Source: Casuarius casuarius (lineage: Eukaryota; Chordata; Aves; Casuariiformes; Casuariidae). From it: 64,000 bases of DNA. Below the pieces are notes generated by a model. It made no database searches. It was not told the origin of the DNA and saw only the letters and a program-made list of their open reading frames with translations. A program made the translations under genes and the position numbers. This document shows, piece by piece, positions 1 to 12,289 of the stretch (position 1 is the first letter of the stretch; every line of letters begins with the position of its first letter). The DNA is taken from contig PTFA01000160.1 of the NCBI GenBank assembly GCA_003342895.1, forward strand, positions 1,508,524 to 1,572,523, read 5' to 3'.

Positions 1-2107
1 AGATGGAAACACGCCTGTGCCAGTGATGAAGAATATATGTACAAGAGAATTCATTTTCTTGGAAGAGCTACGTGTTTCATTTCCCTTTTTGGCCTTTTTG
101 TTAGCCAAATGCTGCCCATGGCCACCTCGAGGACCCTAGAGACTATCCAACAGCTTTGGAAAGTGGCTCCGGACATTTCTTTTCCAAGAATTTTGGTCCT
201 TCGTGTCCTGCACAGAGCACACGCTTCCCAGAGGCACCAGCTCTGACACAGACTGCTTGAAGTGATCACACGAGCAGGTAGAGATGACCCGTTCCAAGTT
301 ATTGGAGCAAAACAACCTCAGCAACTCCTCCAGCCAGACAGACAAAGGACACCAAAGCTGAGGCAGGAATGGATTGTTATCCCAGCACTTCAGAAACTGC
401 TCCTCTGCTTCCCCACCCCGCTATGACTGCAGTAAGGAAAGAAAACAAGAACTTGCAATGCACCCAGAGGAACTGAAATAGGGGATCCCCTCCCTGCCCG
501 TCAGAGCAGCCTCCGTATTGGAAAAGTAAATAAATAACAGATAAAGTTCCAATCTCTTGTCCTTTCTGTTGCACAAAAGCGTGTGTGGGAAGGAAAGCAA
601 GAAGTGTTAGTCGTGCTGAGGACCACTCGGTTTCTCACCGCGGAGTCAGCGTGGGGTCGCAGACATAATGATGTGTTCCAAAAAATGAAAGTAGGGACCT
701 GAGTCATTCACACCGCCAGACCAACGCACAGCCTAACTGGACAGTCAGAGATCATGGAGGATATGAAGTCTCCCCTCTTTTAGATATTTTTGCTTGGTGA
801 TGACAGCAGCATTTACCGAGTTCATCTCTGAAATACCATAATACATCCTCTGCCAAAAAAAATATACGGTGGCATCTCTTGAAGCTATTTTCAACCCTGT
901 TGTTGCAAAGAGTAGTGTGTCTTTGTGGAAAACATATCACTTAGTTTTTGTTGCCAGGCACTTGGGATGACTAATGTTACTCACACAAACTAAGCTAAGG
1001 CCTCTAGCCACGCACTTCGTTAAAAGAGAAATCCTTAGTCAGAACAACCAACAAAATGTTTATTCCAGGAAAAGAGAATGAATCTACCAAAATAGACTTC
1101 AGCCATACAAAGTAATTGAACAGTCCAAAACTGACAGTGGAGACGCTCTTGAACAAGCCTGCCACCACTGAACACCCACAACCCAGCTCCTAAAATCTCC
1201 TCTAAGGGCTAATTAACAGCATGTAATTTGCACGTAGCACTTCTCATTGCACGAAAGCTCAGCAAATCCCTCACTGCATATTTTCTTTTATTTGCAGACG
1301 GCAAGCACCAGATGACCCAGGGAAATTCTGTCCACAGGTAGAATTTCAGCCACAGGCACCTTGACCTGAATTTGGCTTATGCAAACAACTGAGAAAAATC
1401 CCTTCACTGTTTCCCAGAGATGTGGTTTCCAAAAACTGTTTTATTCTCAGAGGCATTATTGAGCATCCCTGCAAAATAAAGCTACACAAAATAGATTTGG
1501 GGGGAACATGCCTCATTCCCCTTAGGATCACGTATGTATGAGGTATGACCCAGAGCAGCTAGCGGTAAAAGAACAGAGCGTGGGTAGCTGGAACAGTAAA
1601 ATGTGTCTCTCTCTGCACCTCTGCTCAGTTTTAGAGTTTACCTCTGACTAATTCATTTCTGAATAGAGCTCTACAGGCTGGAGTTACCCATACATAAGAT
1701 TAAAATACAGCCCGAAAGTTTAAAAAAGAGGAGAAGAATTCCTGGTAAATGCTCCTGTTCTTTGTATGTTCAAAACACTGCATTTTCTCTAGCACCATAC
1801 TCCATCCAACAAGTTGGCAGCTTTTCCAGATCTGAAAGAATAAAGCATCCAACCCCCTCACTGCACAGATGTAGCCCCTTTCAGATGCCACTTCTCCAAA
1901 CCACAACACGTCACTGCCAGGCTAGGTAGGAGGCAACCTACCCTGCCATGCCCACTGCGCTGGTGACGCCCCACAGGGAACTTCAGGGCTCGCCCAGCGC
2001 TGGCCCAGCACAGCGACAAAGGGGCTGTGGCGAGTCTTTGCCCGAGGCAAGTCCTTGTTTTTCTTTAATTTTCTGCAAACATTAATTTAGCTCGAAGGAA
2101 GCTTTAC
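1..2107 (-). other. STARD8 intron after the SAM exons (partial)
   Basis: This is the start of the intron following the 82-bp exon, cut by the window edge. I searched it for the next SAM exon (Arg-Leu-x-Thr-Leu-Asn-x-Cys) and did not find it. Open frames here are short and not recognisable. No clear repeat or RNA gene is visible. Confidence 0.75.
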
Positions 2108-2189
2108 CTGCACAGAGATTTGAGCGAGTCCTGGTCCAGGAAACTGTGGTCTTTCTTCACAGCAATGATGTCAAGCGGGAACAACGAGT
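2108..2189 (-). CDS. STARD8: STARD8 coding exon, second half of the SAM domain
   Basis: Seen: on the minus strand an acceptor (CTCTTCTCCTCAG) precedes 82 bp, followed by the donor TGCAG|GTAAAGC. It continues the frame from the 72-bp exon (phase 1 in, phase 2 out): DSLFPLDIIAVKK then DHSFLDQDSLKSLC, with the first two bases of an Arg codon at the end. Known: the human STARD8 SAM domain reads LFPLDI..VKK.H.FLD.DSL..LCRR here. STARD13 has QFPINIVAVKNDHDFLEKD and DLC1 has LFPIDISLVKREHDFLDRD. The combination LFPLDI, VKK and FLD-x-DSL therefore points to STARD8. The next exon should encode R(L)xTLNxC and the linker to the RhoGAP domain. It is not found in 1-2107, so it lies outside the window. Confidence 0.93.
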
Positions 2190-5100
2190 CTGAGGAGAAG
2201 AGCGAGATGAAAATCAGTCACTGTTTCTGAGCTAGTCCTTCCACCAGGTGCAACAACAAAACGCGAGCGTGGGAGAAGGGAGATACTGAAAGGAGTAAGA
2301 GGAGGAGAGACACAGAGGATGGACAGCAAAGGAGGAAAACAGGCGAGCAGTAAAGAGGAAAGGCGTGGGAGGCTTCTGGACTGTAAGAGCCAAGGGAAGC
2401 CGGTCAGGCTTGGGTATCGCATTGCCACGGGGAGCAGCTACCAGGACAGCCGTGGCAGTGGGAGGGGAAGCAACGCCATCCTTAGAGGGCAGCCTATAAA
2501 CAGGGGACAACCTCATCCAGCTTGCTGCGAGGCAGCTCTTCGCAGGTAGGACTCAACCTGCTAACTCCAGGCACGCAAGGAGGAGGTCTGCCAGCAACAT
2601 TTCCTCCTGAAGGGACATGTTTTGCCTCCCGGACTGCAGCCCTAGAAGGCAGCTAGCAAAGAATAAAGGAAAGATAAATAAGGGGATGGAGAGAAGAGAC
2701 TCAGCGATGCTCCGGTACTGTGGTGATGAGAGCAGGAAGAACGCAGAGGTCCAAGTGATGAGTTTAACAAACAGGGACAGAGGTAGAAACGAACCCCCCT
2801 TGACTGGGAGCAGACGGCCAGTGACGCAAGCCACAAAACTGAGAAGGGAACATCCATTACGCAACAGACAGCTGCCTCATCTGCTCATTTTCAGGCAATT
2901 TTCCCGTTGCAGGACAACTAATCCCAGGTTATTGTGCGCAGGGACCTGGGCATACCTGGAATAAGCACACCTCATGGAAAAACATTTTTGCTGGGGCAGA
3001 GGTGCTAGCCCAGTTTCAGTGCTCTGAGAGATTAGCTGATCCAGAAATAAAACCCAGCCCTTCGCAGTGCTTTCACACACCCACGCAGGTACCAGCGAGC
3101 AGCTCTGTTCCCAGCCTGAACACATCTGGAGCCCAGGCTGTGTCCTGTTCCAGGGAGTCCTGAGCTGCAAGCAGCACTGCGAGCATAAATACAGAGGCTG
3201 ACTTTCCTCTTGGCACCTGGATGAAAGGATGAGAGCGGAGGAGAGGAGGTGTGGATGACTGCACTGTTTTCTCCCCTCTGAACAACAGAGGCTTCTTGCT
3301 CGTGCCCACATGTCTCTGAAGGCACTAGTTTACACTGGGAGCTTTTAATTAGCAGGTCTGTGGTATATGTATAAGCGGAGGAACTGACCCTCTCCCACAG
3401 GCTGCTCAAAGCAGAGCCTCAAGACAACAAGCCATTCCAGCTCCCTTCCAGGAGATTATTTTCTCTCTGAAGTTAGCTTTCACAGAGCAGCCGCCACCAC
3501 CCCTCTATGCTCTTCTCTCATCTGCCATGCAAGGATCAGACCTCGCTTTACCAAAGGCGTGACCGCAATAATTTATTGCCCAAAGTCCCCCAGCACATCT
3601 GGCAGCAGCGGGCACAAAATCTGGAGGCTATGCCCAGTTGCCTGAAGCACACGAGAGGAAAACCTGAAGGAAGACATTGCTGATGTCAGGTGTGGAGGAA
3701 AACTACGGCCTCAACCCATGGTGTTTTTTGGAGAGTGGCCGCTGCCCAAATGCTGCCCAAGAGATATCTTAGTGCCCCATAAAACAATACATTATACACA
3801 CACTGAGGTCTCTTGAACTCTCCACGACTCCCTTCACTCACTAATCCCCCAGGGTCAAGAAAGCCACACGGGGTATGGCAGTACGGTAGTTCCAGCATCT
3901 CTTTCAAGTCCTCCCCCCACCTCGAAGGCTGTGGGTTGGGTCTACAAAGGCAGATACACTTGTGGCCTCAGGGCAGTGGTCAGAGGACCGGCCAAAGGCG
4001 GTACATGCCCAGAGTCTTTGGGCAACGCATCCACCTTGGGGTTTTTCAGCTACTGCTGCGGTGATAAAGGTGGAGCGTTTTTCAGGTAAGTTGGAGCAGG
4101 GTGGAAAAGCGCCGTAGGGCCTCCATCAGATTCCCTGCTCATGTCTTTCTCCTTGGAGAAAGCTCTGCTGGGACCAGCTACATAGGACTTTGACAATTAA
4201 CCACAAGTGTCTAAGTCTGGTTGTTAATGAAGCTACTGAGTACAATTATCAAGGGAAAACTGAGCCCTGCCAGCTGTGGAGAAAACCAGAATGAAACAGT
4301 CATAGGATGTGGAAATTTTTGCTCAGTGAGACTGGAAAAAGGGTTGGTTTATTCATAGCCTCCAGCATCTAGCACCCGATTCTTGCTTCCCTGAGTTACA
4401 AGCATTATTCAGGGCAGACACCTGGAGCCGGGGTCTCACCTACAGGAATCGGGGCAGTCCTTGCACACGGCTGTGCCAGGAGGCTGCCCTCAAAATAGAA
4501 ACCAGAAACAAACAGGCAGCCTGTAAAGAATCATCAAGGAGGCAAGAGCATGCTTTTTGTGCCTGTTACAGGGAAGGGGGGTGCAGTGGAAGTGTCCAAG
4601 CCGAACAATAGCTGGCTCCGCACCGCGCCTGGAGGCCAAGCTTCCAGCTATTGTTCTAGCCGGGCCTAGGCTGAGCCGGAGCTGCGGTTCTCCGGCACTC
4701 GTCCTCCCCCAGCAGGGACCGGCAGCCTTCACCATGTGCTTGAAGTAAACACAGCTGAACCAGAGAAGAGATCCATCAGAACGGTTAATCTGTAAACTGT
4801 GTGCATGCATGTGTGTGTGTGTGTACGTAGCAGAAAACATGCAAGAAAGTCTATTGGCTACATCTACCCTTCCCTTCCAAGCATCATCTTCCCTTTGGGA
4901 ACCTTGCAGTACAGAGATCCAGTCTGCTCCAGGCAAGGTTTTGCTGCATTTTCGGAAAGCACAGACCTTCCTGCCAAATAATATATTGGGGCAGGGCACT
5001 AGTATCCAGGACATGGAAGTAGGGAGGGAGGAAGGAAATGTTCATTCTCTGCATTACCTGCATTGGCTGCCCATGCATTAACACCCGCTGCAAGCACTTA

Positions 5101-6004
5101 TTAAACTACTTAGAGACATGATCAGCTTCCCAAAACCTGTCTTCCCTTGGCCTGACCAGGTGTCTTGGGAACTTTCTAGCAGCCCTGCCTGAAGGGGAAA
5201 AGTTCAGGAATGCAGAAAAGTTAATAGCACGGCTAGTTTTCCAGACCACAATCAACTCTGAGGGCTTAAAGTTTTAACAAATAATCATATAATTAGTAAA
5301 CAATCCTCCTCATCCTCTCCTCTCCCCAGTGCTCTGTAATCTCTCCCTGCAGTCACCCTTGGTATTTAGTTAAGATATACAACATAGGACCATGCACAGG
5401 CCAGGAACTTCTTGGTCATCCACACTGGGGGCAATAGGGAAGCCTTGAAATAAAGGGCATCGTGAGGAGTATCAACAGACCTCCCCGTGCCAGCTCCAGC
5501 CTCCAGGAGCCTGCACACAGCTGATCAGAGCACGCCCGTGATCAGAGCACCACTGCCAGAGACCCAAGAGCAGAGCCGCCTCCGTTCCTCCCGGCGTTTG
5601 ACACTCGTACGCACACATCCCTGAGCGTCCCGATCCCACTGACGGCACTCAGGCCAACAAGAAGCTGGAGGCCGTGCTCCATTTGTTGTATTCTTTCTCT
5701 GCAGTCGTGAAGGGGCAAGGGGTTCTGAACGCTTCCCGCTGGAGATGAGGAGCACTGCCTTGTGCGCAAGGCTCTTTCCTTCTTCCCGGAGCTAAGCGCT
5801 TTCCAGACCCTCAGCCCTCGAGTGCTCTCAGCTCCCCAGTCCCCGGGGGGACCGGGAACAGGAACCGCTGAATGGCAGCACGGCAGCGGAGGGCTGTCTG
5901 CTCCTCACACACAGTAGCATATGCAGCTTTCGAAGACATGCTACTGTGGAGAAAAACACATCTAACCCTTTCCCCACATAGAGAACTGAAGAAGTAGTCC
6001 TCAC
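2190..6004 (-). other. STARD8 intron between the two SAM exons (3.8 kb)
   Basis: Ordinary intron bounded by GTGAGG and a CAG acceptor. It contains a purine-rich stretch near 2275-2370, a short TG run near 4808-4826 and the hairpin at 4603-4656. A donor-like minus-strand site near 2957 (CCAG|GTATGC) ends a small open frame in phase 2, which does not fit the neighbouring exons. I see no other gene. Confidence 0.8.
4603..4656. repeat. Perfect 13-bp inverted repeat (hairpin) in intron
   Basis: Seen: GAACAATAGCTGG (4603-4615) and its exact reverse complement (4644-4656), separated by 28 bases. A short inner CTCC/GGAG pairing (4616-4619 with 4631-4634) extends the foldback. Both strands would fold the same way. 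I do not recognise it as a known microRNA or transposon end. Confidence 0.7.
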
Positions 6005-6076
6005 CTTCATAAAGCTGGGCATACTGAGGAAATCCTGCTGCTCGCAGCCAGTCACAGGCTTTCTTGGCTTCGATTT
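6005..6076 (-). CDS. STARD8: STARD8 coding exon, first half of the SAM domain
   Basis: Seen: on the minus strand a pyrimidine-rich acceptor (TTTGCTTTGTTTCAG) precedes 72 bp, followed by the donor GAAG|GTGAGG. The exon is phase 1 to phase 1 and reads (E)IEAKKACDWL-RAAGFPQYAQLYE plus one G. Known: this is the signature start of the SAM domain shared by DLC1, STARD13 and STARD8, a helical domain of about 60 residues that in DLC1 can bind EF1A1. All three paralogues are nearly identical here, so the assignment to STARD8 comes from the flanking exons. The exon should be common to every isoform starting upstream of it, including the candidate promoter at 8.7 kb. It has no in-frame Met, so a transcript starting with a purely non-coding exon would have to initiate further downstream, as the short human STARD8 isoform does. 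Confidence 0.95.
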
Positions 6077-8551
6077 CTGAAACAAAGCAAACAAACAGCC
6101 TGAGTATCCCACCTGGGAAGAGCGACGCTCCGAGGAACAGCAGCAGGCGCCGGAGCTTGGTCCGGTCTCTGCTCCCCAGCATCGGACCCGCTCCAGCATG
6201 GCCGGAGCGGATATTTGATATGGCAAACCAGTGGCAATGACTGATTGCGACAAACGGAGCACGGGAACCCAGCGTGCGCCTGCTGCTGGCATTAATGTCC
6301 TCTGCACAGGAGAGGCTCTTTGCCAGAGACAGGGCTTCACAGCAGAAACTGTTTGGCTTTAGAGCCCCTGTTAACACAAAAAGGGGGAAGTAAACTAGAA
6401 GCGTTATGTCCACAAGAAACAATTTTAACCTCCTAATGAAACATTTTGTTTCTAAACCCACCAAACCAAATAAAGCATTTTGCCAGGCAAGACAGGAACA
6501 TTGTTATTTTTAATAATTAATTTAAAGCTCATCAGAGTTTAGGGCTGGTCACTTCACAGACCTTTTGCAAACATCCTCCACAGAAGTCTGCCAAAGAAAC
6601 GTTTCCCCCCTGCTTCCCAACATCTTGGACAAACCCTCCTTTTCTTGCAAGCTTGCTTTCATCCTGATGCACAGTACACCCTATCTAAACAGTCGTCTTC
6701 TTAACGGAGGGAAATTATAATACAATATCAGATATGAACAAATGGCTGTGAAAGATTATGGGCCTCGATCCATGATGCATCACTTCCTCCTTATTCATTA
6801 CTAACCTGTCGAGATCAAAGATGCTAGAACTGGGTCTAAAATACAGATGACCCTAACTTTGGGCCAAAGTTTGCTCTGGGTGCAGCGAGGCTGTACAGCG
6901 AGCGACCCCAGCGCCGGCCAGGGAACGAGAGCCCAGCAGGGAGGAGGGCTGATGGAAGGGGGCTCGTGACCTGCACGACCAAAGAGGTTTGAGGTGCGAC
7001 CTCCAGGCTCTGCTCCGGGGTGCTGCCCGCTGGCCTGGACTCCAGAAGTCACCCCACTGCACCGGGAGGTGCAGCATGTACGTGGCCATGCAGCAATAAC
7101 CGGAGACCTGCTCGCAGCCCGTCCTCGAGAAACAGAAATCCTGACAGGGAAGGGTTTCCTACGAACCCACCGTCTGGACTATTCCATTTCCTCATATATT
7201 GTTCGACTATTCCCTGGATGAGCCCATCCAACAGCCAGCACTATTTTCTGGGAAATTTCTCAGATTTACAGGACTTGAGGAAAAACAGCCCAAAGCTAAA
7301 GCAGCCAAAGAAAGCTGCCGTCTGGTGTCAGCAGTTCGCTGCCTACTAAGATTTGTATTTCTAATTGTGACAAACATTTGCCCTAAAACGTAGAAAACAT
7401 GACTGAAATTTCAGACTCTTTCTCGTCGCTCTCACAGAAGCTCCACTTAACGAAGATGGGAATCAGGCTCATTCACCGAAAGCATGTGAAACACCCCTAA
7501 TTCATCAGCATGCACCAACAGCCTCAGCTGAGAGCTCTAGTTGCATTTACAATTATAAAGCTACAGGAGAAATTAAAAAAGCACACAATAAGAAGTTCAA
7601 CTAAAAAAGCCAAAACCCTGAACCCAAAAACTTCAGAATTTTGGGGAAAAAAATTCGGAATAAGAATCTGAATCTGGGTCCAAAGCTCGCAGCGGTCCTT
7701 AACTTTGTCTTGAGCCCCACCGAAACTCCGACTCTGAACCCACCCGACCTCTGCGGGACTCAGAACCCAGTAATTCTAACCGAGACCTAAATCCTGGAGA
7801 CTGACTCCAGCTGCCGTTTTCAATCGGGCCGACGTTGTTTTGGAAAGAGTGTCTGTGGTCTCCCTGCTCTCCAGGCCGCGGAGCACACGATGGAGCGGGC
7901 TCGGAGCAGCAGTAAAGCATGTTGAACAGGCAGCAGCTCCGCTGGAGCGCGCCGGAGCGGGGCCCTTCCACGCGCCGCCCAGCCCGGGCTTCCTGTCTTG
8001 CCCGGGCGGCATTTCCAGAGCACCGGGAACACCGTCGGGTCGGGCCGGTTACGCGTTCATAAAAGGAGAAAACGCGCATGGGCAGCGCAAGGGCGCTCTG
8101 CTCAGCCGAGCGGGCGGCTCGGAGGAAAGCGTCCGCGTCGGCCCCTTCCCAAACGCGGGGCTGCTCCGGACGCCGCGGCAGCCTGAGGACGCATCCCGCT
8201 CGCAGCCGCGAGGTGAAAGGCACCTCCGTACCTTTGCTCCACTGGGTGGGGAACGCGGCACAACCGGGACTGCTGTGACCCGGGAGGACAAAAACACTCA
8301 TTTTCCATTTTAATTATCTTCTGTCCTGACAGCCCTGGAGAACAAATTCCTCTCTTATCCGCAGGACGGGCAGGGCCCAAGCGAGAGCGGGCTCCCGCGT
8401 ACCTGCCCCGCCGGACGTGCCTCACCCCGGCCCGCAGCAGCCGTCCCGCGCCGCGGCGGTGCCCTGGCGCCCGGCCCCTCCAGCCCGCAGCTCCAACGGG
8501 ATCCTCGGGCCCTCCTTCACGGCTGCGGCCACCAGACCCCTCCGCTGCCCC

Positions 8552-8574
8552 GGGAAGGGAAGGGAAGGGAAGGG
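8552..8574. repeat. GGGAA pentamer run, G-quadruplex-prone
   Basis: Seen: GGGAA repeated four times and closed by GGG on the plus strand. It lies about 65 bp inside the candidate intron that follows the 8.64-kb donor. Five G-triplets with two-base spacers fit a G-quadruplex motif. Confidence 0.85.
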
Positions 8575-8639
8575 CGTCGTATCTCGTCCCCCAAAGAGCC
8601 CAGCGACGGCTCGGCGGCACGCCGCGGCACTCGGCTTAC

Positions 8640-8676
8640 CCCTCCAGGTGGACAGACGGAGCTGATAGAACAGCAT
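8640..8676 (-). CDS. STARD8: Candidate alternative first coding exon of STARD8 (12 codons)
   Basis: Seen: inside a CpG island on the minus strand an ATG in good context (GCCATGC) opens MLFYQLRLSTWR, then a single G and a donor (AGGG|GTAAGC). An in-frame TGA lies 10 codons upstream, so this is the first Met of the frame. The exon ends in phase 1 with a G, which is what the 72-bp SAM exon needs, giving ...STWR-EIEAKKACDWL across a 2.56-kb intron. Known: the paralogue DLC1 has a comparable short alternative first exon (MCRKKPDTMILTQ) joined directly to the same SAM exon. Inference: this is a proximal promoter of STARD8. Caution: at least three other minus-strand places in the intron also give an ATG, phase 1 and a final G, so phase alone is weak support. 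The CpG island, start context and closeness to the SAM exon set this one apart. Confidence 0.45.
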
Positions 8677-9094
8677 GGCCGGGCTGGCGCCGAGTGGGCC
8701 TGGTCACCCATCACCATCCGCGCGGCCTCGGGGACGCGCAGGAGCCATCGACGCCCAGCGCGGCGGCGCGTCCTCCGGGCTGCAGAGCGGCGCGGGGCCG
8801 GGGGGCTCGGGCGGAGGACAGGCGCCCGGCGCGGGGCGGCCCGGCCGGCAGGGAATGGCGTGCGCTCCCGAGGCGCCTGGGATCCGAGCGGACTCGGCTT
8901 CGCGCCGCGCCAATGGAAACGCGAAGTCAGCGAGCGGCGTTTCCTTCCCCTCCGCGCCAGGCTGTCCGGCGGCCGGGCCGGGGAGGGGGAGCGTCCCACC
9001 TTTCCTCCCCCGCTTGGCAGCCAGGCTCCCAGGCTCCACCAGGCCGCCCCTGCGGCAGCGAGTCCTCCCGGCGCCCGGGGGGTCGGGGCCACAG

Positions 9095-9136
9095 CGGCAG
9101 AGCCCCCCCGGCCATGGCGGCAGAGCCCCCCCGGCC
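9095..9136. repeat. Direct repeat of 19 bp in CpG island
   Basis: Seen: CGGCAGAGCCCCCCCGGCC at 9095-9113 is repeated exactly at 9118-9136 after four bases. It is a local duplication in the island. Confidence 0.85.
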
Positions 9137-10894
9137 CCGGCCCACTAACGGCCCCCCCCGCCACAGAGCTGGCACTGAAAAGGTTTCCAAGTGTCTCCGT
9201 CCAGGTCAGAGCCAAGTCAGCTTCCTCCTTCCCACCCGCCCTTTCCACAAAAGTACTTTCCCAAGGAAATCCAGGAAACGATCTTTCCGAGCCCTGATAA
9301 GAACGGGCAGAAAATATTTATGCTGATCCCCCACCAGCTCATACCTTCCCCACAGGGGGGGCGCCCACCCCCAGAGGACATGGCGAGGAGCCGGCGCCCA
9401 GGCGCGCGGCCACCAAAACTTGGCGGGTGAGCCCCAAATCCTCCATCCAAGAGGCGGCCTGCTGCGAATCCAGGATGCTCCTCACGACTCCCAGAAAACC
9501 CCTGGATCTGCGGGAAAGCCGCCCTCGGCCCCCGCTCCCCTCGCCCGCCTGCTTCCCTCGCTTCCCCTCAGAGCCTCGTTTTCCTTCAAAGCTCAGAAGG
9601 AACGAGTTGGTCGTTAGGAGCAACGAGCAGAAGTAATGAAGACAGGTTTCCTACGGAGCTGTGTCCCGGCACGGGCACGCCTCCGTGGCTTCTCTGATGT
9701 CTAGTAAGGCTCATCTCACACCATTCCCTTTCCCTCAGCGGGGTCGCTAAGAGGGTCTCTTCCACTCCTCCAGCCAGCAGGCTATTCTCACAAGCTTGTA
9801 GCAACTCACTATCTTGGAGATCTCTGTTTTAAACGTGACGGAAATGATCACATCCAAATTGTATTCGGGGAGGAGCAGGCACACAGATACAGACCAGCAC
9901 ACGCACAAACACACTCAGCGCTCTCTTTCCCTAAGAAATGAGTTGAAAAGATAAGCCACGCATTGCCTTCTTCATGCCACCCAGGGAACCCAGCGGCGGA
10001 GCAGCCCGTAGGTGACCCGTGCACTTGGGGACCCCCCGCTCGAGAGCAGGTCCGCACCACGGCAAGCTACACGTGGTGATCAGCCTGCGGTGTCCCGAGA
10101 CAGACTAGGCGCATCCCTGCTCCCTTATGATTCCTAGGCAGGTAACGGATAACAGATAAAGCTGGAATAAAAAGGATGACAGTGTTTGCATCTAGGCTTT
10201 CGCAGATCCTTGGAGGAGGGGAAGAGGGGCTGGTTGGTTTCTGTTATTTTTAGCTGGGTTTCCTAAGAAGACTTCTGTAATCCTTCTCTGTCCGTGTGTT
10301 TGTATTATTCCAGCTGCCAGTACCACCCCTAACTGCTGGGCAATTTCAGCCAGATTTGACAGAGGAGTAAAGATCTCAGCTAATACAACGGTCCCAGCAA
10401 GCTTCGAGACTGCAGAGGGGCGGGTAGGTAAGAAGACCTATTACTGCTCCCACTTCTGAGAAAGTTCTCAGTGTGAGATGACCCCTTTAGCAGGTACCTA
10501 GACATCCTCACGGAAGGGAACCAACATGAACACGCTCACTGAATAAAGCGTCTGTTGGGGCATTACGCCTTACTAGCCACCAGAGAATCCCCACCAGGCA
10601 AAGTCTCTCCCCTTCTCCGAGGGCTGCTGAGGCTGGATGCCTTTTCCCATGGGTAAGGCACCCACAATCACGCTCCCCCATCCTGATTCTCCTGCATCTG
10701 ATAATGCAGGAGCCCAAGCTACAGCCGAAGCTTAACCAAGTTACAACAGAAGTGCCCAGCAAGAGTTCATTAAGAAAAAGGCTTCATTAGTTCAGCAGCT
10801 CAGGGAACTGTTCTTTTCCTTGTAAATTGATGCAAAGGACAGAGATTACTTCATTGCTGATTTTTCCCCTAACAAATCGGGAAGTCAGACCCAA

Positions 10895-10918
10895 CAGCAT
10901 GTCACAGCATGTCACAGC
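10895..10918. repeat. Short tandem repeat, 10-bp unit
   Basis: Seen: CAGCATGTCA twice in tandem plus a partial third copy. Confidence 0.85.
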
Positions 10919-12289
10919 GAGAATCAGAAAGCAAAAACAGAAAGAAGAAAGAGAAACAGGCTCTCATTTCGCAAGTGCAAGTCGAAAAAAATGATAACTG
11001 GCTGACACCCCCCACACACATCTTTCCATGTGGCAGACCCTGACGCGGACCCCTGGACCGTGGTGCGACCACAGAGGCGTTTTCTACTGATGCAGCCCAC
11101 CGGTGAGGGAGCACCTGAGACCTCGTGCCCGGTCTGCAGCAGCTCCAGAGGAAACGGCTCCCGGTTTTGGCTCTGCTGTCAGCTCCGAAGGGTGGGAGAC
11201 AAGACGGTGGGGACCCCACGCCGCCCACCCCGGCCCCAGGGGCCCGCAGCTCCCGGACGGGGCCGGCCGCGGCCACCCTCCTCCGACAGCTCTCCCTGGC
11301 GCAGGGATGTTTTCAGGGGGGCAGAAAGGGATGTTTGGAGACTTAGATCTGTCCCTCGAGTGCTTTTAGGGATAACAGATAATCCATCTGGACTTAACTG
11401 TTCAGTGAGGTCCTGAAACAGAGATGGATTGAAAAAGCCTGGGAGATACAATAAAAAAACAGGTCTAAAACCAGTGAGCTGAAACACTGGAGGCAAACTT
11501 AATTACAGTTAGGAAAACCACTTCCCAGAACCCCGGCTCTGCACTTTCCCTTTAAAAAAAAAGCAGTAACACCCCAGGATCCCAGCTTCTCAGAGCAAGT
11601 TTCCAAAATCCCCATAAAAAGTCCCACACAGCCAATTAGTGTGTGAAAAGAAAACCACATCATAAAATTGCCCATACATTACACAATGGAAAGCTATGAA
11701 ATCAGATGCCAGGCAGATGCGAGTGGGAGTGCAGCCTCTTCCTATTAGACTCAGCTCAGCTCCAGCATTAGTGTGGGTAACCTTTTATTTTTGGTGTTTT
11801 TTCTTTCCATCATGCTTTAAAATAAACCACTGCCTAAAACATTAAATATGCAGAAGTGGAGCTTAGCTTCCCTTCCCAGTCCGTAAACAGAAGAACTTTC
11901 CTACTTTTTACGGAAATGACAGAAAGTCCTGACACATCTCCTAGACTAGGGGACATATCTATTGACTACTTTAAAAAGGGAGGATCTGAAATAGCCATTT
12001 CACTAGGGAAACTCATAGTACATTTCCGCGAAAGGTATAGGGGCCAGAGGCATGCCAAGTGTAAATGAAATTGGAGGAATTAATTTTGCCTGTAACGCCT
12101 GCTTCTTCTGTCACTGAAATTAGTGTAGCCTCTTTGGATGTATCACTGAAACAGATCTAAGGGCCAAATCTGGACCACTCACTACTGAATGAAGCCAACT
12201 CTCTCCCTGTGTTTTGAAGATGCACACGCTCATACACACGTATAAAACCTGGGCTCTAAGGCACTGACGATCACAGCGTTTGAACCCTT

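Larger units (their letters stand above)
7830..9150. promoter_or_regulatory. CpG island, likely internal (proximal) STARD8 promoter
   Basis: Seen: a dense run of CG dinucleotides and GC-rich sequence, sharply different from the AT-richer DNA on both sides. It contains a GGGAA pentamer run and several G-rich stretches. Besides the donor of the candidate coding exon, minus-strand donor-like sequences occur with exon ends near 8403 (GGGCAG|GTACGC) and 8231 (GCAAAG|GTACGG). Long open frames on both strands here are Arg/Pro/Gly/Ala-rich and start and stop without splice logic, so I treat them as composition effects. Inference: a promoter about 2.5 kb upstream of the SAM exon, most likely directed to the minus strand. 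Edges are approximate. Confidence 0.7.

Noticed and set aside
2108..6076. Alternative assignment of the SAM exons to STARD13 or DLC1
   Set aside because: The 72-bp exon alone fits all three. The 82-bp exon (LFPLDI, VKK, FLDxDSL) and the 34-bp exon (CFTLLEDKKDA) fit STARD8 better than either paralogue as I remember them.
8102..9326. Long overlapping frames in the 8-9 kb CpG island
   Set aside because: Same composition effect. Only the short ATG frame ending at the 8640 donor fits a known exon downstream.
11030..11416. Plus-strand open frame with a donor-like CACCG|GTGAGG
   Set aside because: It starts with GTG, not ATG, shows no recognisable domain and has no partner exon.
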